From NCBI GenBank assembly GCA_903928965.1, contig CAIYSZ010000089.1, positions 1 through 44,364 on the forward strand: 44,364 bases of DNA, written 5' to 3'. Numbering within the stretch: position 1 is the first letter of the stretch; each line of letters begins with the position of its first letter. Of this stretch, positions 26,102-35,238 are shown piece after piece. Below the pieces are notes generated by a model. The model did no database searches, had not been told where the DNA came from, and saw only the letters and a list, made by a program, of their open reading frames with translations. This stretch comes from an uncultured Pseudomonadota bacterium (GTDB taxonomy: Bacteria > Pseudomonadota > Gammaproteobacteria > Methylococcales > Methylomonadaceae). The position numbers and the translations under genes were made by a program.

Positions 26102-26653
26102 ATGAGCAAAATCGGCATATTCTTCGGCACGGACACCGGCACTACCCGCTTGGTGGCAAAAAAAATTTACGCCAAACTGGGCGAAGCGGCGGACAAGCCG
26201 AAAAACATCAACCGCGCCAGCCTGAGCGAACTTTTGAGTTACGACACGCTGATTCTCGGCACCCCCAGTTACGGCGTCGGCGATTTGCCGGGGATAGCCA
26301 CCGGCTGCATGGAGGCCGGCTGGGCCGAATTCGCGCCCTTTCTGGACGGCGTGGACTTGTCGCGCAAAAAAGTGGCCTTATTCGGCTTGGGGCATCAGGA
26401 GCGCTATTCCGAACGCTTCGCCAGCTCCTTGTTTCGCCTGTACGCCTTATTTTACGGCGCGGGCGCGCAAATTATCGGCCGCTGGAGCACCGAAGGCTAC
26501 GAGTTTAAACACTCGGCGGCGGTATTGGACGGCCAATTCGTCGGCCTAGTGATAGACCAACGCGGTCAACCGCACCTGACCGACGCCCGCATTGAGCAAT
26601 GGCTAGCGCAAGTCGCGCCGCAATTGACGCCGGAACTGGCGCGGGCGGCCTAA
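26102..26653 (+). CDS. nifF: NifF-type flavodoxin
   Basis: A 183-residue long-chain flavodoxin that binds FMN. The phosphate loop is GTDTGTTR (9-16). The aromatic loop lies in TPSYGVGDLPG, with ALFGLGHQERYSERF and GRWSTEGYEF as the other flavin-contacting and family segments; the last resembles NifF of Azotobacter closely. NifF carries electrons to nitrogenase Fe protein. The linked LRV gene, known from nif clusters, supports the nif assignment over a housekeeping flavodoxin. A TGAGC-type start region and AGGTGAGCT ribosome site precede the ATG. Its TAA overlaps the next ATG by one base (TAATG). Confidence 0.85.
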   Translation: MSKIGIFFGTDTGTTRLVAKKIYAKLGEAADKPKNINRASLSELLSYDTLILGTPSYGVGDLPGIATGCMEAGWAEFAPFLDGVDLSRKKVALFGLGHQERYSERFASSLFRLYALFYGAGAQIIGRWSTEGYEFKHSAAVLDGQFVGLVIDQRGQPHLTDARIEQWLAQVAPQLTPELARAA

Positions 26654-27414
26654 TGGAGCAGGAAGCGGATTTAACCCCGCGCGCGGATTGCAATCTCTGC
26701 CCGCATCAAGACGATTTACTAGCCCAAGGCCGCTGCCAGCCGGGCGATTGCTGCGTCAGCGCCGACAGCGGCCGCCAAATCGACCGCTTTTTTAAGACCA
26801 ATCCGGCTCTGGCCCCGGACTACATGCGCGACGGCTTTTGGGAGCGGCGCGCCATCGCCGCCCGCTATCTGCCGACCAACCGCCTGGCCGACATGCTCAG
26901 CGATCCGGACGAAGCGGTCCGGCGGGTATTGGCGTACCGGATTCCGCTGGAATGGCTGCCCAAACTAGCGCGCGACCCGGACCGCGAAGTGCGCATCACC
27001 GTGGCCGACCGCCTGCCTGTTGAGCAACTGGAAATCCTGGCCGATGATCCGGATTATTTGGTACGCGTTTACGTCGCCAAGCGCATGCCGCCCGGCCGTT
27101 TATTCCGCTTGGCCGCCGACGGCGACAACCAAGTTCGGCGCGCGGTGGTGGAGCGCATCCCCACCGTCAGCCTAGGCCTGTTCGCCCGCGACGCCGACCC
27201 CGAAATCCGCCGCATCGCCGCCCGGCGCATGGATGCCGAGGATTTATACTTATTAGCCACGGACCAGGATTGGCTGGTACGCTATGAAGTAGCGTTGCGC
27301 GCGCCGCCGGAATTATTGGAGCGCCTGCTGCATGACGCGGACGAAGAAGTGCGCCAGACCGCGCAAGCGCGGCGGGAAGATTTGATCTTAGGAGATATGA
27401 CCGATGGAAGCTGA
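26653..27414 (+). CDS. LRV (leucine-rich repeat variant) 4Fe-4S protein
   Basis: A 253-residue protein with an N-terminal cysteine cluster (Cys13, Cys16, Cys28, Cys33, Cys34) that should bind a 4Fe-4S centre. It is followed by about eight ~24-residue helical repeats, for example LADMLSDPDEAVRRVLAYRI and LEILADDPDYLVRVYVAKRM. This is the architecture of the Azotobacter vinelandii LRV protein encoded among nif genes; its precise role is not known. A longer frame opens at 26599 inside nifF, but the ATG at 26653 in the TAATG overlap starts right before the cysteine domain and is preferred. Cotranscribed with nifF. Confidence 0.88.
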   Translation: MEQEADLTPRADCNLCPHQDDLLAQGRCQPGDCCVSADSGRQIDRFFKTNPALAPDYMRDGFWERRAIAARYLPTNRLADMLSDPDEAVRRVLAYRIPLEWLPKLARDPDREVRITVADRLPVEQLEILADDPDYLVRVYVAKRMPPGRLFRLAADGDNQVRRAVVERIPTVSLGLFARDADPEIRRIAARRMDAEDLYLLATDQDWLVRYEVALRAPPELLERLLHDADEEVRQTAQARREDLILGDMTDGS

Positions 27415-28087
27415 TTATATAATCGGATTAACTTACGCCGACCGTTTGCGTCGGGTGTCCGAAGCGCGCTTTCAGGCCTTGGCCGCCTATTTGGGGGCTG
27501 GGCCGCAACGCCTGACCGGTTTGATGGGGCCGATGAGCGACGGCCCGGCCTGGCCCAGCGCCGCCGCCTGGCTGGCCGCGCGGCGCAAAGACCGCTTGTG
27601 GCTGTTCTCGGACGGCTTGTCGGACCCATGGGTGGAACGCGACTTGCCGGAAACCGGCCTGGGTTTGGAAATATACATAGAATCCAGCGACGAACTGCTA
27701 ACCGAACAGCAACCGCCCGAGGCGCTGGCGGACACCTGGATGTTCCCGGCACTGGCCGAAATCAGCCACACCTTGGCCGGCTATCCGCGCCTATGCGAAA
27801 AACTACTGGCCGGCGAATTGCTATCACTCGAATTCAACATTGAACACATCAAAGACGGCCGCGGCCGCGTCGGAGCGCTGCTTGGCCTGCCCAGCGGCGT
27901 GGCCGAGCTTAACATAGCGGCGGGCAACGTCCGCCTCATCCCCGCCACCCTGCTGACGCCGGCGGAACTGCGCTTTTTGCGCGGCAAGGGCGCGGCGGGC
28001 CGCGCGGCGTTGGCGGAAAAACTATGGTCTAATGGCATCGGTCACTTATCCTTGTTGCGCCGGCTGGACCTGACGGAGGATTTATGA
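27404..28087 (+). CDS. SUFU-like (suppressor of fused domain) protein
   Basis: A 227-residue soluble protein. WLFSDGLSDPWVERDLPETG (residues ~66-85), the acidic LEIYIES strand and, near the end, GALLGLPSG with VRLIPATLLTPAELRFL recall bacterial suppressor-of-fused domains (PF05076). These are found as immunity-like or nif-linked accessory proteins of unclear role. The assignment is by pattern only. The start lies inside the end of the LRV gene and its stop overlaps the ankyrin gene as ATGA, so the four genes form one coupled operon. A function tied to nitrogenase maturation or protection is inference from context. Confidence 0.55.
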   Translation: MEADYIIGLTYADRLRRVSEARFQALAAYLGAGPQRLTGLMGPMSDGPAWPSAAAWLAARRKDRLWLFSDGLSDPWVERDLPETGLGLEIYIESSDELLTEQQPPEALADTWMFPALAEISHTLAGYPRLCEKLLAGELLSLEFNIEHIKDGRGRVGALLGLPSGVAELNIAAGNVRLIPATLLTPAELRFLRGKGAAGRAALAEKLWSNGIGHLSLLRRLDLTEDL

Positions 28088-28479
28088 CCCCGGCCATCAA
28101 AACCTGGCTGGCCGAGCAAGTTCCCGGCCAACCATTACTCATACTAGCGGCCCGCGCCGGCCGCGCCGACGTACTAGACTATCTGCTGGCGCAAGGCCCG
28201 GATTTAAACCTTTGCGACGCCTACGGCAACAACGCCCTATGGGCGGCCTGTTACGCCGAATCCGAGGAATGCATCACCCTGCTGCTGCAAGCCGGCCTGG
28301 ACATAGACTTTCAAAACCCCAGCGGCGCCACCGCGCTGATCTACGCCGCCTCCAGCGGCAAAACCGAAGTCGTGCGGCAACTGCTCGCCGCCGGCGCGCG
28401 CCGCGATCTAAGCACCCAAGACGACTTCACCGCGCTGGATTTGGCGGCTAATCTGCAATGTTTAAGGTTGTTGCGGTAG
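28084..28479 (+). CDS. Ankyrin repeat protein
   Basis: A 131-residue protein made of about three to four ankyrin repeats: PLLILAARAGRADVLDYLLA, NALWAACYAESEECITLLLQ, TALIYAASSGKTEVVRQLLA and a last partial one. It has no signal peptide, so it acts in the cytoplasm, probably by protein binding. Small ankyrin proteins occur in several nif regions. It is the last gene of the nifF operon, coupled to the SUFU-like gene by ATGA. No T-run hairpin is seen after it. Confidence 0.85.
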   Translation: MTPAIKTWLAEQVPGQPLLILAARAGRADVLDYLLAQGPDLNLCDAYGNNALWAACYAESEECITLLLQAGLDIDFQNPSGATALIYAASSGKTEVVRQLLAAGARRDLSTQDDFTALDLAANLQCLRLLR

Positions 28480-28642
28480 GGTGTTTCTTACGTACGCAGT
28501 GATAAAGACCCTCGGTGACTCGATTTAATGCAAAACTGCGCTGTATGGCAGAGATCATTACCGTTTGGCTTTGCTTCCCAATTGTACGATAATTGTAGCA
28601 GACTTGCATATGCGTGGCCGGCGGTGTAATACCTTGATTAAC

Positions 28643-28659
28643 CTAATGAGCTTAATTAG
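28643..28659. promoter_or_regulatory. CTAAT-N7-ATTAG inverted repeat before the two-gene unit
   Basis: CTAAT and ATTAG, seven bases apart, lie 9 bases before the ATG of the 146-residue gene, overlapping the region where a ribosome or regulator would bind. The placement fits autoregulation as in toxin-antitoxin operons, but the arms are short and AT-rich, so chance is possible. Confidence 0.25.
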
Positions 28660-28667
28660 AGTGAAAA

Positions 28668-29108
28668 ATGATCAAAAGATACAGCCAATACAATAGCAAA
28701 TGCAAAATCAAAGAGTTAAGTCCTGTTGAATTTGAACTATGCTCAAGATTGGCAAAACAAGTTCGCTATGGCGGCAATCCTGAACTCAAAATGCATCCGG
28801 GCGATTTTAGTCTTACACCGCCAAGCGGTGCTAGGCCTGGAAAATCGCTGTGCGATGCGGTTAACATTTTTTCAAAAAAAATCGCATTACAACATCTCCA
28901 ATCCGGCTTGCGTCGAGGACTGATCAGCGAACGGTTCCATGGAGATTGGCCACAAAACATTTGGTCTGTCACCGAAAATGGCTTTCCCTTGGAAGCTCAA
29001 CTTGAGAATCAGGAGACGGGCGCATATCACGGCTATCCGATGCCGGAATCCGATCCGCTAGCCAGCGAGATAATCCGGTTATGGACCACCCTAAATGACC
29101 CTATTTAA
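28668..29108 (+). CDS. Conserved hypothetical protein, partner of ImmA-like gene
   Basis: A 146-residue cytoplasmic protein I cannot place in a named family. It has the phrase HPGDFSLTPPSGARPGKSLC (44-63) and a C-terminal ENQETGAYHGYPMPESDP, both rich in Gly/Pro turns. This suggests a compact catalytic or RNA-binding fold, and is reminiscent of small toxins found beside ImmA/IrrE-like genes. GAGTGA serves as ribosome site. It overlaps the next gene by 14 bases, so the two are translationally coupled. The lower GC than the nif operon upstream hints at separate acquisition. A toxin-antitoxin-like role is inference only. Confidence 0.6.
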   Translation: MIKRYSQYNSKCKIKELSPVEFELCSRLAKQVRYGGNPELKMHPGDFSLTPPSGARPGKSLCDAVNIFSKKIALQHLQSGLRRGLISERFHGDWPQNIWSVTENGFPLEAQLENQETGAYHGYPMPESDPLASEIIRLWTTLNDPI

Positions 29109-30435
29109 GTTCTCCCTCGACTGGGCCTCCGCCAGTCAGGATATTCCTGAGATTTCCCTTTCCATGACCCATTTAACTTTGCATATTGGCGATGTCAGCC
29201 TAATGCAAAATGAAGATATTTGGGCCAAAACAATTCGCGACTCCGCTCTGGTATCGGCTTATCCGCTCGCTATGTGGCTAGCGGCTTCCTGGTGGCGGCT
29301 CAATTTTGAGCCTTTGCCTGCTCCTGGAGTTTACCCTGCCATGGATTGGCGCATGGCTCATGAAATGGGCGCAGCCAATCATGGCTTTGTTTGGCCTAAG
29401 GTCTTGTTTGCATCCGATTGCGAATACATGCAAATTTGGGCAATGCCATCAAGCGCTAATAATCGGCAATCCGTTCGATATCTTAATGGATTGGACAGCC
29501 CTGCTTCCGTCAAATTAGTCGATTTTCAGCTCGGAGTGGAAAACTTTATAAGCTCAGTGCTCGACCGTCTAGACGCGGTCAACTGCCGAAATACAGATCT
29601 GTGGAATGTATGGCAGTTGATTCAGGAGGAACGTACCGATGCGCAAAGTTTAAACTACCGACGCCTTGAGGCCGAATTAGGCTACGATCCCGATGAGTGT
29701 CCCGACGAAATGATGAGTCAGACGCAGGCGCTGGAACAAACAATGGGCAGCGAAGCGCTTACCGAACTTGCACCTATCTATGGCAAAAGCGCCGGGGGTT
29801 CTGCATATAACGTCATTGAGGAAATGCTCGCTAGCCCAGGTCTGATCGGAACGCCCAATGCACCATCGCTACAACAATCCAAATCAACGCTTGGCAAACC
29901 TTGGCGGCGCGCCGTTGCTATTGCGCGCGAGTTACGCGAATCGTTAAGTAATAAAAATGGCGTGATTGACAACAAGCAACTTTACGCTTTATTAGGCCTG
30001 TCAACCGCGGCGGTAGAGGCCTGGACGCCAAATGCACGCCACGGCGCGGCCATAGGCATCCCAGGTATCAATAAACAGATCAAATTCGTACCGCGCAAAA
30101 AACACCCCATGGCAAAGCGTTTTGAATTAGCGCGCCTACTCGGCGATTATATTTTGACGGAAAATATGGATAAACAATGGCTAACCAGCACCGATTTATC
30201 AACGGCTCGGCAAAAATATCAACGCGCGTTTGCGGCTGAATTTCTTTGCCCAATTGAAGACTTACAAGATTTTTTAGGTAATGACTATTCTGAAGACGCT
30301 ATAGAAGATGCGGCTGAACATTTTCAGGTTAGCCAAACAACGGTAAATAGTTTATTAAAAAATAACGGGCTTATTTTTTCTCCGTATACTAACTATTACC
30401 CCGAAGCCGGATTACCTTATAAATTAGGCATCTGA
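29095..30435 (+). CDS. ImmA/IrrE-like protein with lost zinc motif
   Basis: A 446-residue protein. Residues ~330-440 follow the ImmA/IrrE peptidase layout: KRFELARLLGDYIL where active proteins have RFTLAHELGHYLL-type sequence, then QRAFAAEFLCPIEDLQDFL, which matches the family's FAAELLMP segment, and a helical HFQVSQTTVNSLLKN end. The zinc HExxH is replaced: Arg347, Leu348 and Asp351 sit where His, Glu and His should be. So it should not cut protein but may still bind its partner. The first ~300 residues (Trp-rich near 70-75) are not recognised. The frame overlaps the previous gene and has no strong ribosome site of its own, as expected for coupling. It converges with uvrB. Confidence 0.65.
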   Translation: MTLFKFSLDWASASQDIPEISLSMTHLTLHIGDVSLMQNEDIWAKTIRDSALVSAYPLAMWLAASWWRLNFEPLPAPGVYPAMDWRMAHEMGAANHGFVWPKVLFASDCEYMQIWAMPSSANNRQSVRYLNGLDSPASVKLVDFQLGVENFISSVLDRLDAVNCRNTDLWNVWQLIQEERTDAQSLNYRRLEAELGYDPDECPDEMMSQTQALEQTMGSEALTELAPIYGKSAGGSAYNVIEEMLASPGLIGTPNAPSLQQSKSTLGKPWRRAVAIARELRESLSNKNGVIDNKQLYALLGLSTAAVEAWTPNARHGAAIGIPGINKQIKFVPRKKHPMAKRFELARLLGDYILTENMDKQWLTSTDLSTARQKYQRAFAAEFLCPIEDLQDFLGNDYSEDAIEDAAEHFQVSQTTVNSLLKNNGLIFSPYTNYYPEAGLPYKLGI

Positions 30436-30443
30436 ATAACCTT

Positions 30444-30516
30444 ATAGGATGCGACGAACAAGGTGAGGCGCATCGCTCGCGAAAGATGCGCTTCCCTATC
30501 GCTCAGCACATCCTAT
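30444..30516. repeat. REP-like imperfect palindrome
   Basis: ATAGGATG at 30444-30451 pairs with CATCCTAT at 30509-30516, and GCGCATC at 30468-30474 pairs with GATGCGC at 30485-30491. The layout (TAGGATG, GCGCATC, GCGAAAGATGCGC) looks like a dispersed repeat family common in gammaproteobacteria. It sits between the convergent ImmA-like and uvrB genes and could also act as a weak transcription barrier. Confidence 0.65.
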
Positions 30517-30677
30517 GGACTATGGCCCTCATTGTGGTCATCCGGCCTATGTTCGCCAGGGGTAAACGGGGGGGATGGCGTTCCAACCAATCCAAGCATA
30601 GCTAAGTCCTCGCGGAAACGCGTTTTACCTGTCTAAGATTGCTAACCAATCACTCAAGGCCATGGCGGCATTTATTA

Positions 30678-32684
30678 TCACACCATCCCCTCCGCCCGCA
30701 TCAACCGAATCTGGTCCCTAATCCTGGCCGCCTCCTCAAACTCCAGATTTTTGGCATGCTGAAACATTTTCTCCTGCAATTGCTTAATCATTTTAGCCTT
30801 TTGCTTAGGACTCATGGCCTGGTATTCCGGCGCGGCTTCCGCCACCTTGTCTCTCACATGGCTTAAGGTGTCGCCCACGCCCGGCAGCGGCAAATCCAGA
30901 ATATCGTTGACCACCTTATAAATCGTCTTCGGTTGAATATGATGTTCCAGATTAAAGGCAATTTGCTTATTCCGCCGCCGTTCGGTTTCTTCCATCGCCG
31001 CTTGCATGGAATGGGTGATTTTATCGGCGTACAAAATCGCCTTGCCGTTGACGTTGCGCGCCGCCCGGCCTATGGTCTGGATAAACGACACCTGCGAGCG
31101 CAAAAAGCCTTCCTTGTCCGAATCCAAAATGGCCACCAACGACACTTCCGGTATATCCAAACCTTCCCGCAGCAAATTGATGCCGATTAACACGTCGAAC
31201 ACGCCCAGGCGCAAGTCGCGGATGATCTCCACCCGCTCCACCGTCTCAATGTCCGAATGCAAATAACGCACCTTAACCCCGTGCTCCAGCAAGAAATCGG
31301 TCAAATCCTCCGCCATGCGCTTGGTCAAGGTGGTCACCAACACCCGCTCGTTCTGCGCCGCGCGCTGGTGGATTTGCGACAGCAAATCATCCACCTGCGT
31401 AGTGGCCGGCCTAACCTCAATCAGCGGATCGACCAAGCCGGTCGGACGCACCAATTGCTCCACCACCGCGCCGGACAATTTGCGTTCATACGGGCCGGGC
31501 GTGGCGGAAACGTATATCCGCTGCGCCGAACGCTGCTCGAATTCCTCGAACGTCAGCGGCCGGTTATCCAAGGCCGACGGCAAGCGGAAACCGTATTCGA
31601 CCAAGGTTTCCTTGCGCGAACGGTCGCCTTTGAACATAGCGCCGATTTGCGGCACCGTGACGTGGCTCTCGTCGATCACCAGCAAGGCGTCATCCGGCAA
31701 ATAGTCGAACATGGTCGGCGGCGATTCGCCGGGCTGGCGATCCGACAAATGGCGGGAATAATTCTCAATGCCGGAGCAATACCCCACCTCCAGTATCATC
31801 TCAATGTCATACAAAGTGCGCTGCTCCAGCCGCTGCGCCTCCACCAGCTTATTGCGGTCGCGTAAATCGTTCAGGCGCGCCGCCAACTCCACCTTGATTT
31901 TCTCCACCGCCGACAATAATTGATCGCGCGGCGTCACGTAGTGCGTTTTCGGATAAATGGTAAAACGCGCCAGACGCTGCAAAATCTCCCCGGTCAACGG
32001 GTCGAACATCGACAACCGCTCGATCTCGTCGTCGAACAGTTCGATGCGGATGGCCTGATCCTCGGACTCCGCCGGAAACACGTCAATCACGTCGCCGCGC
32101 ACCCGAAACGTGCCGCGCCGCAATTCAATGTCGTTGCGCGTGTACTGCATCTCGGTCAAACGGCGCAGAATCTCGCGCTGCTTAATCATATCGCCGCGCA
32201 CCAAATGCATGACCATTTTGAAATACGACTCCGGCTCGCCCAAGCCGTAAATGGCCGACACCGTGGCCACCACGATGGTATCGCGCCGCTCAAGCAAGGC
32301 CTTGGTGGCTGACAAGCGCATCTGCTCAATGTGCTCGTTCATCGCGGCGTCCTTGTCGATAAACGTATCCGAAGCCGGAATATACGCCTCCGGCTGATAA
32401 TAATCGTAATAAGAGACAAAATACTCGACGCTATTTTCCGGGAAAAACTCCTTCATTTCCCCATACAGCTGGGCGGCCAAGGTCTTGTTGTGCGCCATGA
32501 TCATGGTCGGCCGCTGCGTCTCTTGTATCACATTGGCAATGGTAAACGTCTTGCCGGAGCCGGTCACCCCAAGCAAGGTTTGATGCAGTTCGCCATCATT
32601 GATGCCCTCCACCAATTGCCGTATCGCCGCGGGTTGATCGCCCGCGGGTTGAAAACGGCTCTGAATGGCGAACGCTTTTTGCAT
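30678..32684 (-). CDS. uvrB: Excinuclease ABC subunit B
   Basis: A full-length 668-residue UvrB, the damage-verifying helicase-like subunit of nucleotide excision repair. Walker A is GVTGSGKT at 39-46. The beta-hairpin region [12 protein letters not shown], the DEAD-like VIDESHVT, motif V/VI segments ([22 protein letters not shown]) and the C-terminal UVR domain ([20 protein letters not shown]) are all intact. It is the downstream gene of a minus-strand run after ppnP, separated by only a few bases from it. Confidence 0.97.
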   Translation of the reverse strand: MQKAFAIQSRFQPAGDQPAAIRQLVEGINDGELHQTLLGVTGSGKTFTIANVIQETQRPTMIMAHNKTLAAQLYGEMKEFFPENSVEYFVSYYDYYQPEAYIPASDTFIDKDAAMNEHIEQMRLSATKALLERRDTIVVATVSAIYGLGEPESYFKMVMHLVRGDMIKQREILRRLTEMQYTRNDIELRRGTFRVRGDVIDVFPAESEDQAIRIELFDDEIERLSMFDPLTGEILQRLARFTIYPKTHYVTPRDQLLSAVEKIKVELAARLNDLRDRNKLVEAQRLEQRTLYDIEMILEVGYCSGIENYSRHLSDRQPGESPPTMFDYLPDDALLVIDESHVTVPQIGAMFKGDRSRKETLVEYGFRLPSALDNRPLTFEEFEQRSAQRIYVSATPGPYERKLSGAVVEQLVRPTGLVDPLIEVRPATTQVDDLLSQIHQRAAQNERVLVTTLTKRMAEDLTDFLLEHGVKVRYLHSDIETVERVEIIRDLRLGVFDVLIGINLLREGLDIPEVSLVAILDSDKEGFLRSQVSFIQTIGRAARNVNGKAILYADKITHSMQAAMEETERRRNKQIAFNLEHHIQPKTIYKVVNDILDLPLPGVGDTLSHVRDKVAEAAPEYQAMSPKQKAKMIKQLQEKMFQHAKNLEFEEAARIRDQIRLMRAEGMV

Positions 32685-32690
32685 AAGAGT

Positions 32691-33002
32691 CTAGTCGATA
32701 AAAGAACAACAATAATCGCTAGGCTTCAACACCTTCATGGTGAATTGCGACTTCCCAGGCACCTCAAAGGATTCACCGCCCTTGACCGAACGCCAGTCCG
32801 CGCCCGGCAGCAACACTTTTAGTTCGCCGCCCAAAATTTCCATGATTTCCGGCGCGCTGGTGTTAAAGGTGTACTCGCCCGGCAGCATAAAACCCAAGGT
32901 TTTCGAGGAACCGTCGGCAAAGCGCAAGGTGCGGCTGGTGACATTGCCATCAAAATATACATTGGCGTGTTTCACCACGGTAACATTATTAAATTCCGTC
33001 AT
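32691..33002 (-). CDS. ppnP: Pyrimidine/purine nucleoside phosphorylase PpnP
   Basis: A 103-residue single-domain cupin of the PpnP (DUF1255/YaiE) family that splits nucleosides by phosphorolysis. Landmarks: [58 protein letters not shown]. Length is normal (E. coli about 94 residues). It ends seven bases before the uvrB start, so cotranscription is likely. Confidence 0.92.
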   Translation of the reverse strand: MTEFNNVTVVKHANVYFDGNVTSRTLRFADGSSKTLGFMLPGEYTFNTSAPEIMEILGGELKVLLPGADWRSVKGGESFEVPGKSQFTMKVLKPSDYCCSFID

Positions 33003-33036
33003 ATTATTATTTTTGGTCCAAAAAAAAGGGGATATA

Positions 33037-33615
33037 TCATATCAGATCAAGCGACTTGCGGATCATATACAAACGCGGCGATTTAAGCGGCTTTGCCGCC
33101 GGACCCGGCTTCACCCCTTCGGCGACGCGGCAAGTCAGTCCCGGCGGCAAAGCCGCGCAAAACGCCGCCACCGCCTCGGATTCCGCATCGCCGCCGGCAT
33201 GGCCGGGATACGCCAGTACCGTCACTATGCCTGGGGCCTCCAAATAATCCAGCGCCTGCCGCAAAGCCGCCAGCGTGGCCTCGGTCCGGGTGATGATGCG
33301 TTTGTCGCCTCCGGGCAAATAACCCAGATTGAACATCGCCGCCTTGACCCGGCCCTTGACCGCCGCCGGTAAATATGCCGCCATATCGGCATGGCTGGCC
33401 AGAAACAACTCGGCCCGCGTCTCTAAGCCATGCCGCGCCAACAATGCGCCAGCTTGGGCCAGCGCTCTGTCCTGAATATCAAATCCGTACACTCGGTCGG
33501 CCAAACCCGCCAAAAACAGAGTATCCCGGCCATTACCCACCGTCGCGTCCAGCGCCAGGCCGCCGGCGCGCAAATATTCCGCCGCGGCTTGCTGCGCCTG
33601 TTCAACCAAGCTCAT
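33037..33615 (-). CDS. Class I SAM-dependent methyltransferase, YtqB/MnmM-like
   Basis: A 192-residue Rossmann methyltransferase. Motif I is [16 protein letters not shown], then [11 protein letters not shown] for the SAM ribose contact, and [11 protein letters not shown] as the motif IV-like segment that identifies the YtqB (PF06962) group. The Gram-positive MnmM of this family methylates the tRNA wobble mnm5 side chain; the same role here is not assured. The frame begins with a TTG at 33630, but the ATG at 33615 gives the family start, and I use it. It overlaps the FAD oxidoreductase stop by 14 bases, so the two are coupled. Confidence 0.75.
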   Translation of the reverse strand: MSLVEQAQQAAAEYLRAGGLALDATVGNGRDTLFLAGLADRVYGFDIQDRALAQAGALLARHGLETRAELFLASHADMAAYLPAAVKGRVKAAMFNLGYLPGGDKRIITRTEATLAALRQALDYLEAPGIVTVLAYPGHAGGDAESEAVAAFCAALPPGLTCRVAEGVKPGPAAKPLKSPRLYMIRKSLDLI

Positions 33616-34645
33616 AACGGCGTACGTCAATCGCGGCCGGCAATGGTTGTGAATAAATCATCCAATTCGCCAATTTTTCCGCGCACCAGGGGATGCTTAA
33701 TCCGCCCCGCGCCCCAAAGCCGTTGAATATCAAAATACTGTCATGCGAAGGGTGCGCGCCGGCGAACGCCTGCTTGTCCAGGCTGGCCGCCCTAACCCCG
33801 ACATGCCGGGCAAACATCCGCAGCGGAGCCAGACCCGGACACACGCCTAGCAAATCGGCGCGCAATAAGGACTCGGCGTTCGGGTCAGGCGACAAATCTC
33901 CGCTAAATGGCGTAAACGTGGCGCCGGTTTTAAACCCGCCATCCGGTTGCGGAATGCACCAATGTCCGTAATTCAAAATCCGCCACGCCAAGCGCGCGTC
34001 GGTAGCGCCGCTCAAAATTTCGCCCTTGGCCAATTGAAACGGCAGACGGGCAAACCACGGATTTTCCATCGCCCGGTAGCCCTCGCAAAATACCGCAAAC
34101 CGGCAGTATACATCACGCCAACGCAAGCCGCGGCCCTCGGCGCGCAACTCGGCATGCTCAAAATCCGCCCGCCGGTAAACTTGCCGCCGCTGAAAATAAG
34201 CCGCCAAATCGTCCAACAGCGGCGCGGTCAGCAAAAACCCGGTTTCCTCTTGCCGCAACACGCCGAACGGAGCCGTCAAGCCCGGATAGCGCGGCGTCCA
34301 GCCGCTTAAATAAGCCCGGTACTCCGGCCGCGCCAAGCGCCGGCGCGCCGCCTCCGCCTCGGCGGCGTTGCGCAACACCCGTAACATGGGCGCGGGATAA
34401 TAATAGCGGCGGCCCAAGGCGCGGCTCAGTTCAAGGTAGCAACGGCGCGCGCTCAACAACACCTCCGCGCCGGCCGACTTCACCAGGCGTTGACCGGTCA
34501 CCGGATTCAACAAACCGGCGGCCACGCGCGAGGCGCTCACGCGGCCATCGTCCACGGCCAACACCGACAGACCCCGCTTAAGCAACACCCAAGCCAAAAT
34601 CGCCCCGGCCAAGCCTTGGCCGACAATCAAAGCGTCAACCCGCAT
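33602..34645 (-). CDS. FAD-dependent oxidoreductase, DAO/MnmC-C-like
   Basis: A 347-residue flavoprotein of the D-amino acid oxidase fold. DALIVGQGLAGAILAWVLL near the start is the FAD dinucleotide-binding GxGxxG with a following acidic VDD; NGFGARGGLSIPW near the end is the second flavin segment. The GLLNPVTGQR phrase matches the oxidase domain of MnmC and related enzymes. Coupling to a YtqB/MnmM-like methyltransferase is suggestive, because in E. coli MnmC one protein joins an oxidase and a methyltransferase to finish mnm5 wobble uridine. This makes a split two-gene mnm5 pathway an attractive inference. The ATG at 34645 overlaps the HopJ gene stop by 11 bases and is preferred to 34678. Confidence 0.75.
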   Translation of the reverse strand: MRVDALIVGQGLAGAILAWVLLKRGLSVLAVDDGRVSASRVAAGLLNPVTGQRLVKSAGAEVLLSARRCYLELSRALGRRYYYPAPMLRVLRNAAEAEAARRRLARPEYRAYLSGWTPRYPGLTAPFGVLRQEETGFLLTAPLLDDLAAYFQRRQVYRRADFEHAELRAEGRGLRWRDVYCRFAVFCEGYRAMENPWFARLPFQLAKGEILSGATDARLAWRILNYGHWCIPQPDGGFKTGATFTPFSGDLSPDPNAESLLRADLLGVCPGLAPLRMFARHVGVRAASLDKQAFAGAHPSHDSILIFNGFGARGGLSIPWCAEKLANWMIYSQPLPAAIDVRRYELG

Positions 34646-35000
34646 CTGCCGCCTTGGCATGCAAGGGTTCGCCCTCAAACTTCACCCCGGCCCAACCGTC
34701 GCGCATGAAACGGCGGATATTGGCATGGTCTTGCCCCTCAGGATGCAACAACACATCGCGCCGGTAATACGCGCCGAACAAATTCAATGCACCGGGCGCA
34801 TCCAAGGCATGCAGTTTTGCGAACGCAAAAATCTTGCACGAACCCTCGTTTTGACCGGCGGCATTTTGCACCGGCTCCGCCAAACCGTTACTGAACGCGG
34901 TTGGCTGATAGACGTAATACGTTTCGATCACCGCCATGGTCTCGGCGAATTCAATCGCCTCCAACCCGCGCGCCCGTCGTAAAAAATCCGCTAAATCCAT
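34635..35000 (-). CDS. HopJ-family protein
   Basis: A 121-residue protein of the HopJ family (PF08888): VIETYYVYQPTAFSNG, then GSCKIFAFAKLHALDAPGAL, and FGAYYRRDVLLHPEG. The family is named for a Pseudomonas syringae protein but is widespread in bacteria without type III secretion, so effector function should not be assumed. The ATG at 35000 has a strong AGGAG site 6 bases upstream; the longer frame to 35120 is not needed. It heads the minus-strand set with the oxidase and methyltransferase. Confidence 0.85.
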   Translation of the reverse strand: MDLADFLRRARGLEAIEFAETMAVIETYYVYQPTAFSNGLAEPVQNAAGQNEGSCKIFAFAKLHALDAPGALNLFGAYYRRDVLLHPEGQDHANIRRFMRDGWAGVKFEGEPLHAKAADAG

Positions 35001-35124
35001 ACTGTCTCCTAAGCAACAAACGATGAGTACGAAATGATGCGTCCGATAAATTGACGCACGGCGCGAATGAGACCACGATTCGCCGGCCATAAGCAACAGG
35101 CAAGGGGTAATCAATGGCATCGGC

Positions 35125-35152
35125 TTTGCTATTGCCTATCTTTTGTTATAAT
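35125..35152 (+). promoter_or_regulatory. Candidate promoter of the EPS export operon
   Basis: TTTGCT at 35125-35130, a 16-base spacer and a perfect TATAAT at 35147-35152 precede the export gene by 87 bases. Just downstream an inverted repeat CGGAC-N6-GTCCG (35169-35184) lies in the leader and could be an operator or a leader hairpin. Confidence 0.5.
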
Positions 35153-35238
35153 TTACGTTTGCAATTTTCGGACCCCGCAGTCCGATTGTAAACACAGTAT
35201 GGACTGATACATCTAACACATTAATATAGGGATACATT

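Noticed and set aside
34635-35000. HopJ as a type III effector
   Set aside because: The family is common in bacteria without type III secretion, and no such genes are nearby.
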